DNA of 64,000 nucleotides from Candidatus Methanocrinis natronophilus (GTDB lineage Archaea; Halobacteriota; Methanosarcinia; Methanotrichales; Methanotrichaceae). Position numbers and translations under genes: made by a program. The notes under the pieces were generated by a model, which made no database searches, had not been told where the DNA came from, and saw only the letters and a program-made list of their open reading frames with translations. Below are positions 62,218-64,000 of this stretch, one piece after another. Where the stretch lies: contig JARFPK010000007.1 of the NCBI GenBank assembly GCA_029167045.1, forward strand, positions 1 to 64,000, written 5' to 3'. The stretch's first letter is position 1, and the number at the start of each line of letters is the position of its first letter.

Positions 62218-64000
62218 TTGGCCACCCCACCTCCCCCCGCCCAGCCATCGACGGGAGAGCCGCCCTTCCGCGTCCTCGTGATCATATCCCGCCCCCTGGA
62301 TGAGAGCGAGCTTCCGAATATCGCCGACCAGTGGGCGCTCTATAGCGGCCTCTCGGCGGTGAAGACCCCTGCCAAACTGGATTTTTTGAGGCCGCCGACG
62401 ATCGAGCATCTCAGAACCGAGATCCTGGGAGGCTACGACGTCGTCCACTTCGACGGCCACGGCAGCTTTGGGCGCAGATGCCCGAACTGCTCCGGCCTCA
62501 ACCCTCCCGAGAGCAATATATGCGGCCGCTGCTCCGCGTCCCTGGAAGATGAAGAGGCCGGGGGCTACCTCGCCTTCGAGGGGGAGGACGGGACGGTGGA
62601 CTCCCTCGCCGCCGAGGATCTGGCGAGGATGATAAACGCCGTCCCCGGCAGACCTACAAAGCTCGTCATCCTCTCCGCCTGCGAGTCGGCGAAAGGAGGG
62701 GAGGCGAGCCTCCTCGCGGTCCTGAGGCGGGAGGGGGTCCCCGCCGTCCTGGGAATGAAGGAGCCGGTCCCGGTGGAGCTGACGGTGGCCCTCTCCCGGC
62801 CATTATACGCCTTCTTGGGCGCGGGCCTGGAGATCGGCGAGGCCTTCTGTCAGGCGCTTTCTTCCATATCGAAACTTTCGCAAAGCGAGCCTGGAACGCC
62901 GGCCCCTGATATTCCGGTCCTGGAGGGCGAGGGAACCCGCGCCCGGATCGTCGATCGACCGATGCGGGGCGAGGTAGTCGTCGGGAGGGAGAGGATCTTT
63001 GGGGTCCCTGAGTACGACTTCGTCGGTGAGTTCATCCGGGGCGATCCGCCCCGGGGCCGAAAGGGGCTCCTCGCCCGGACGGTCCGGGCCCTCCTCGCGG
63101 GGGAGAGGCTCGTCGTCCTCACCGGCCAGGGCGGGATTGGCAAATCGGTCCTGGGCGCCGAGGCTGCCCGCAGGATAGCATGGCGATATCCCGGCGGCGT
63201 CTTCTGGAGGAGCGGAGCCGACATAGAAAACCTGGGCTTGAACGAGCTGTTAGATGGTTTTGTCAACGTCTTCGGCTACGAATTCCGGACTCGTTTGGTG
63301 GACGAAAAGCGAGACATTGTCCTCGGATACCTGCGAGACTTCGGGACGGCAAGCCTGATCGTCGTTGACAACGCTGAGACGATAAAAGATCCCGCCGTCT
63401 TTCGGTTCCTGGAAGGGATGCCGAAGCCGTCAGCGTCTCTCGTGACGAGCCGGGAGGCGCTGGAGCGGGAGGGCGCCCACATCGACATCGACGAGATGGA
63501 GCCCTCCGAGGCGACGCGGCTCTTCATCGTCGAGGCGAGACGGCGAAAGTCAGGATGGGGGAAGAAGCTGACCTCCTCGGATTTGGAGGCGTTGGAGGTT
63601 ATATCGAGGCACCTGGACGGCCACCCCCTGGCGATCAAGCTCGCGGCGGCGATGGTGGGGAGCGACTCTCTCGCGACTATTTGCCAGAGGGTCCTCGCTG
63701 CGCCCCACAAGGAGGTCTCCACGCGGTTCGACTTCTCTTACAATCCACTACCCGCGAGCGAGAAGGAGCTCCTCCACCGGATGGCCGCCTTCGCCAGCTC
63801 CGCGACTGAGGAGGTGATCCAGCTGGCCTGCGCCCATCCAGATTTCGTGGGGGATAAAGTTCTACCTCAGTGGCGGGACGACCTGACGGAGCTCGTCCGA
63901 AAGTCCTTCGTGGACACGGTGCCCGTGACGGCCTTCGACGATTCAGGAAATGAGGTCACGTGGCAGCGCTATCGATTGCATTCGCTGATGCGCCAGTACG
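62218..64000 (+). CDS. CHAT protease-STAND NTPase fusion with zinc-ribbon insertion (cut by window edge)
   Basis: The start is TTG 62218, with AGGTGA 6 nt upstream and a TATA (GTTTATATTTAG, about 62148-62159). Residues 15-200 form a CHAT (caspase-like) protease: catalytic His81 in VHFDGHGS and Cys155 in ILSACESA. Between them a zinc ribbon is inserted (Cys88, 91, 102, 105: CPNC then CGRC). Residues about 270-520 are an NB-ARC/STAND NTPase: Walker A GQGGIGKS (Lys309), Walker B LIVVDN (Asp384) and a GHPLAIKL motif. Helical sensor repeats probably follow beyond the window, at residue 594. Such fusions are linked to programmed death and antiviral defence. Confidence 0.85.
   Translation, partial: MATPPPPAQPSTGEPPFRVLVIISRPLDESELPNIADQWALYSGLSAVKTPAKLDFLRPPTIEHLRTEILGGYDVVHFDGHGSFGRRCPNCSGLNPPESNICGRCSASLEDEEAGGYLAFEGEDGTVDSLAAEDLARMINAVPGRPTKLVILSACESAKGGEASLLAVLRREGVPAVLGMKEPVPVELTVALSRPLYAFLGAGLEIGEAFCQALSSISKLSQSEPGTPAPDIPVLEGEGTRARIVDRPMRGEVVVGRERIFGVPEYDFVGEFIRGDPPRGRKGLLARTVRALLAGERLVVLTGQGGIGKSVLGAEAARRIAWRYPGGVFWRSGADIENLGLNELLDGFVNVFGYEFRTRLVDEKRDIVLGYLRDFGTASLIVVDNAETIKDPAVFRFLEGMPKPSASLVTSREALEREGAHIDIDEMEPSEATRLFIVEARRRKSGWGKKLTSSDLEALEVISRHLDGHPLAIKLAAAMVGSDSLATICQRVLAAPHKEVSTRFDFSYNPLPASEKELLHRMAAFASSATEEVIQLACAHPDFVGDKVLPQWRDDLTELVRKSFVDTVPVTAFDDSGNEVTWQRYRLHSLMRQY

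Overview
This is archaeal DNA, most likely from an aceticlastic methanogen of the Methanothrix (Methanosaeta)/Methanocrinis group. The archaeal markers are ribosomal protein S8e, class I lysyl-tRNA synthetase, a DRG-type GTPase, deoxyhypusine synthase, a Taw2/Trm5 tRNA enzyme, a DUF1922 zinc ribbon, NikR, and TATA boxes about 25-30 nt upstream of short or absent leaders. The genus is an inference from high G+C, the large secreted repeat proteins and the gene mix. No 16S rRNA gene is present. Both window edges cut genes.

Layout. 0-28.5 kb is dense, GC-rich core sequence: a glycolate/lactate-type oxidase pair, a GntP permease, two giant secreted repeat proteins (1623 and 1208 aa), pdxS-pdxT, S8e, a curlin-like repeat protein, lysA, lysS, pyrE, taw2 and a tRNA-Gln. 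From 28.5 to 34 kb the base composition falls and debris accumulates: a GIY-YIG gene next to the tRNA, a broken IS1-type element, nikR and a 642-bp internally deleted IS21 element. 34-42.3 kb returns to core genes (deoxyhypusine synthase, a SpeA-type arginine decarboxylase, a molbindin) with an IS110 remnant.

42.5-48.2 kb is the most interesting part. Two fluoride-riboswitch (crcB motif) aptamers precede a CPA-family cation/proton antiporter and an enolase gene, with a universal stress protein between them. In both, the end of the aptamer can instead pair with a downstream strand; in the first, that strand contains the antiporter start codon. The enolase gene is split by a 1620-bp insertion sequence with an 8-bp target duplication, and its distal half has gained four stop codons. 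I read this as a fluoride-tolerance island that has partly decayed.

48.3-58.2 kb carries formate and glutamate metabolism: an FNT-type formate transporter, an NfnB/GltA-like flavoprotein, a long NuoG-FdhA fusion with Cys in the catalytic position, an NfnA-like flavoprotein, glutamate dehydrogenase and an archaeal glutamate synthase. 59.4-62.1 kb has a long-type HMG-CoA synthase, a repeat-bearing membrane ORF with no start codon, and a frameshifted cobaltochelatase. The window ends inside a CHAT protease-STAND NTPase fusion with a zinc ribbon inserted in the protease domain, a candidate defence or programmed-death protein.
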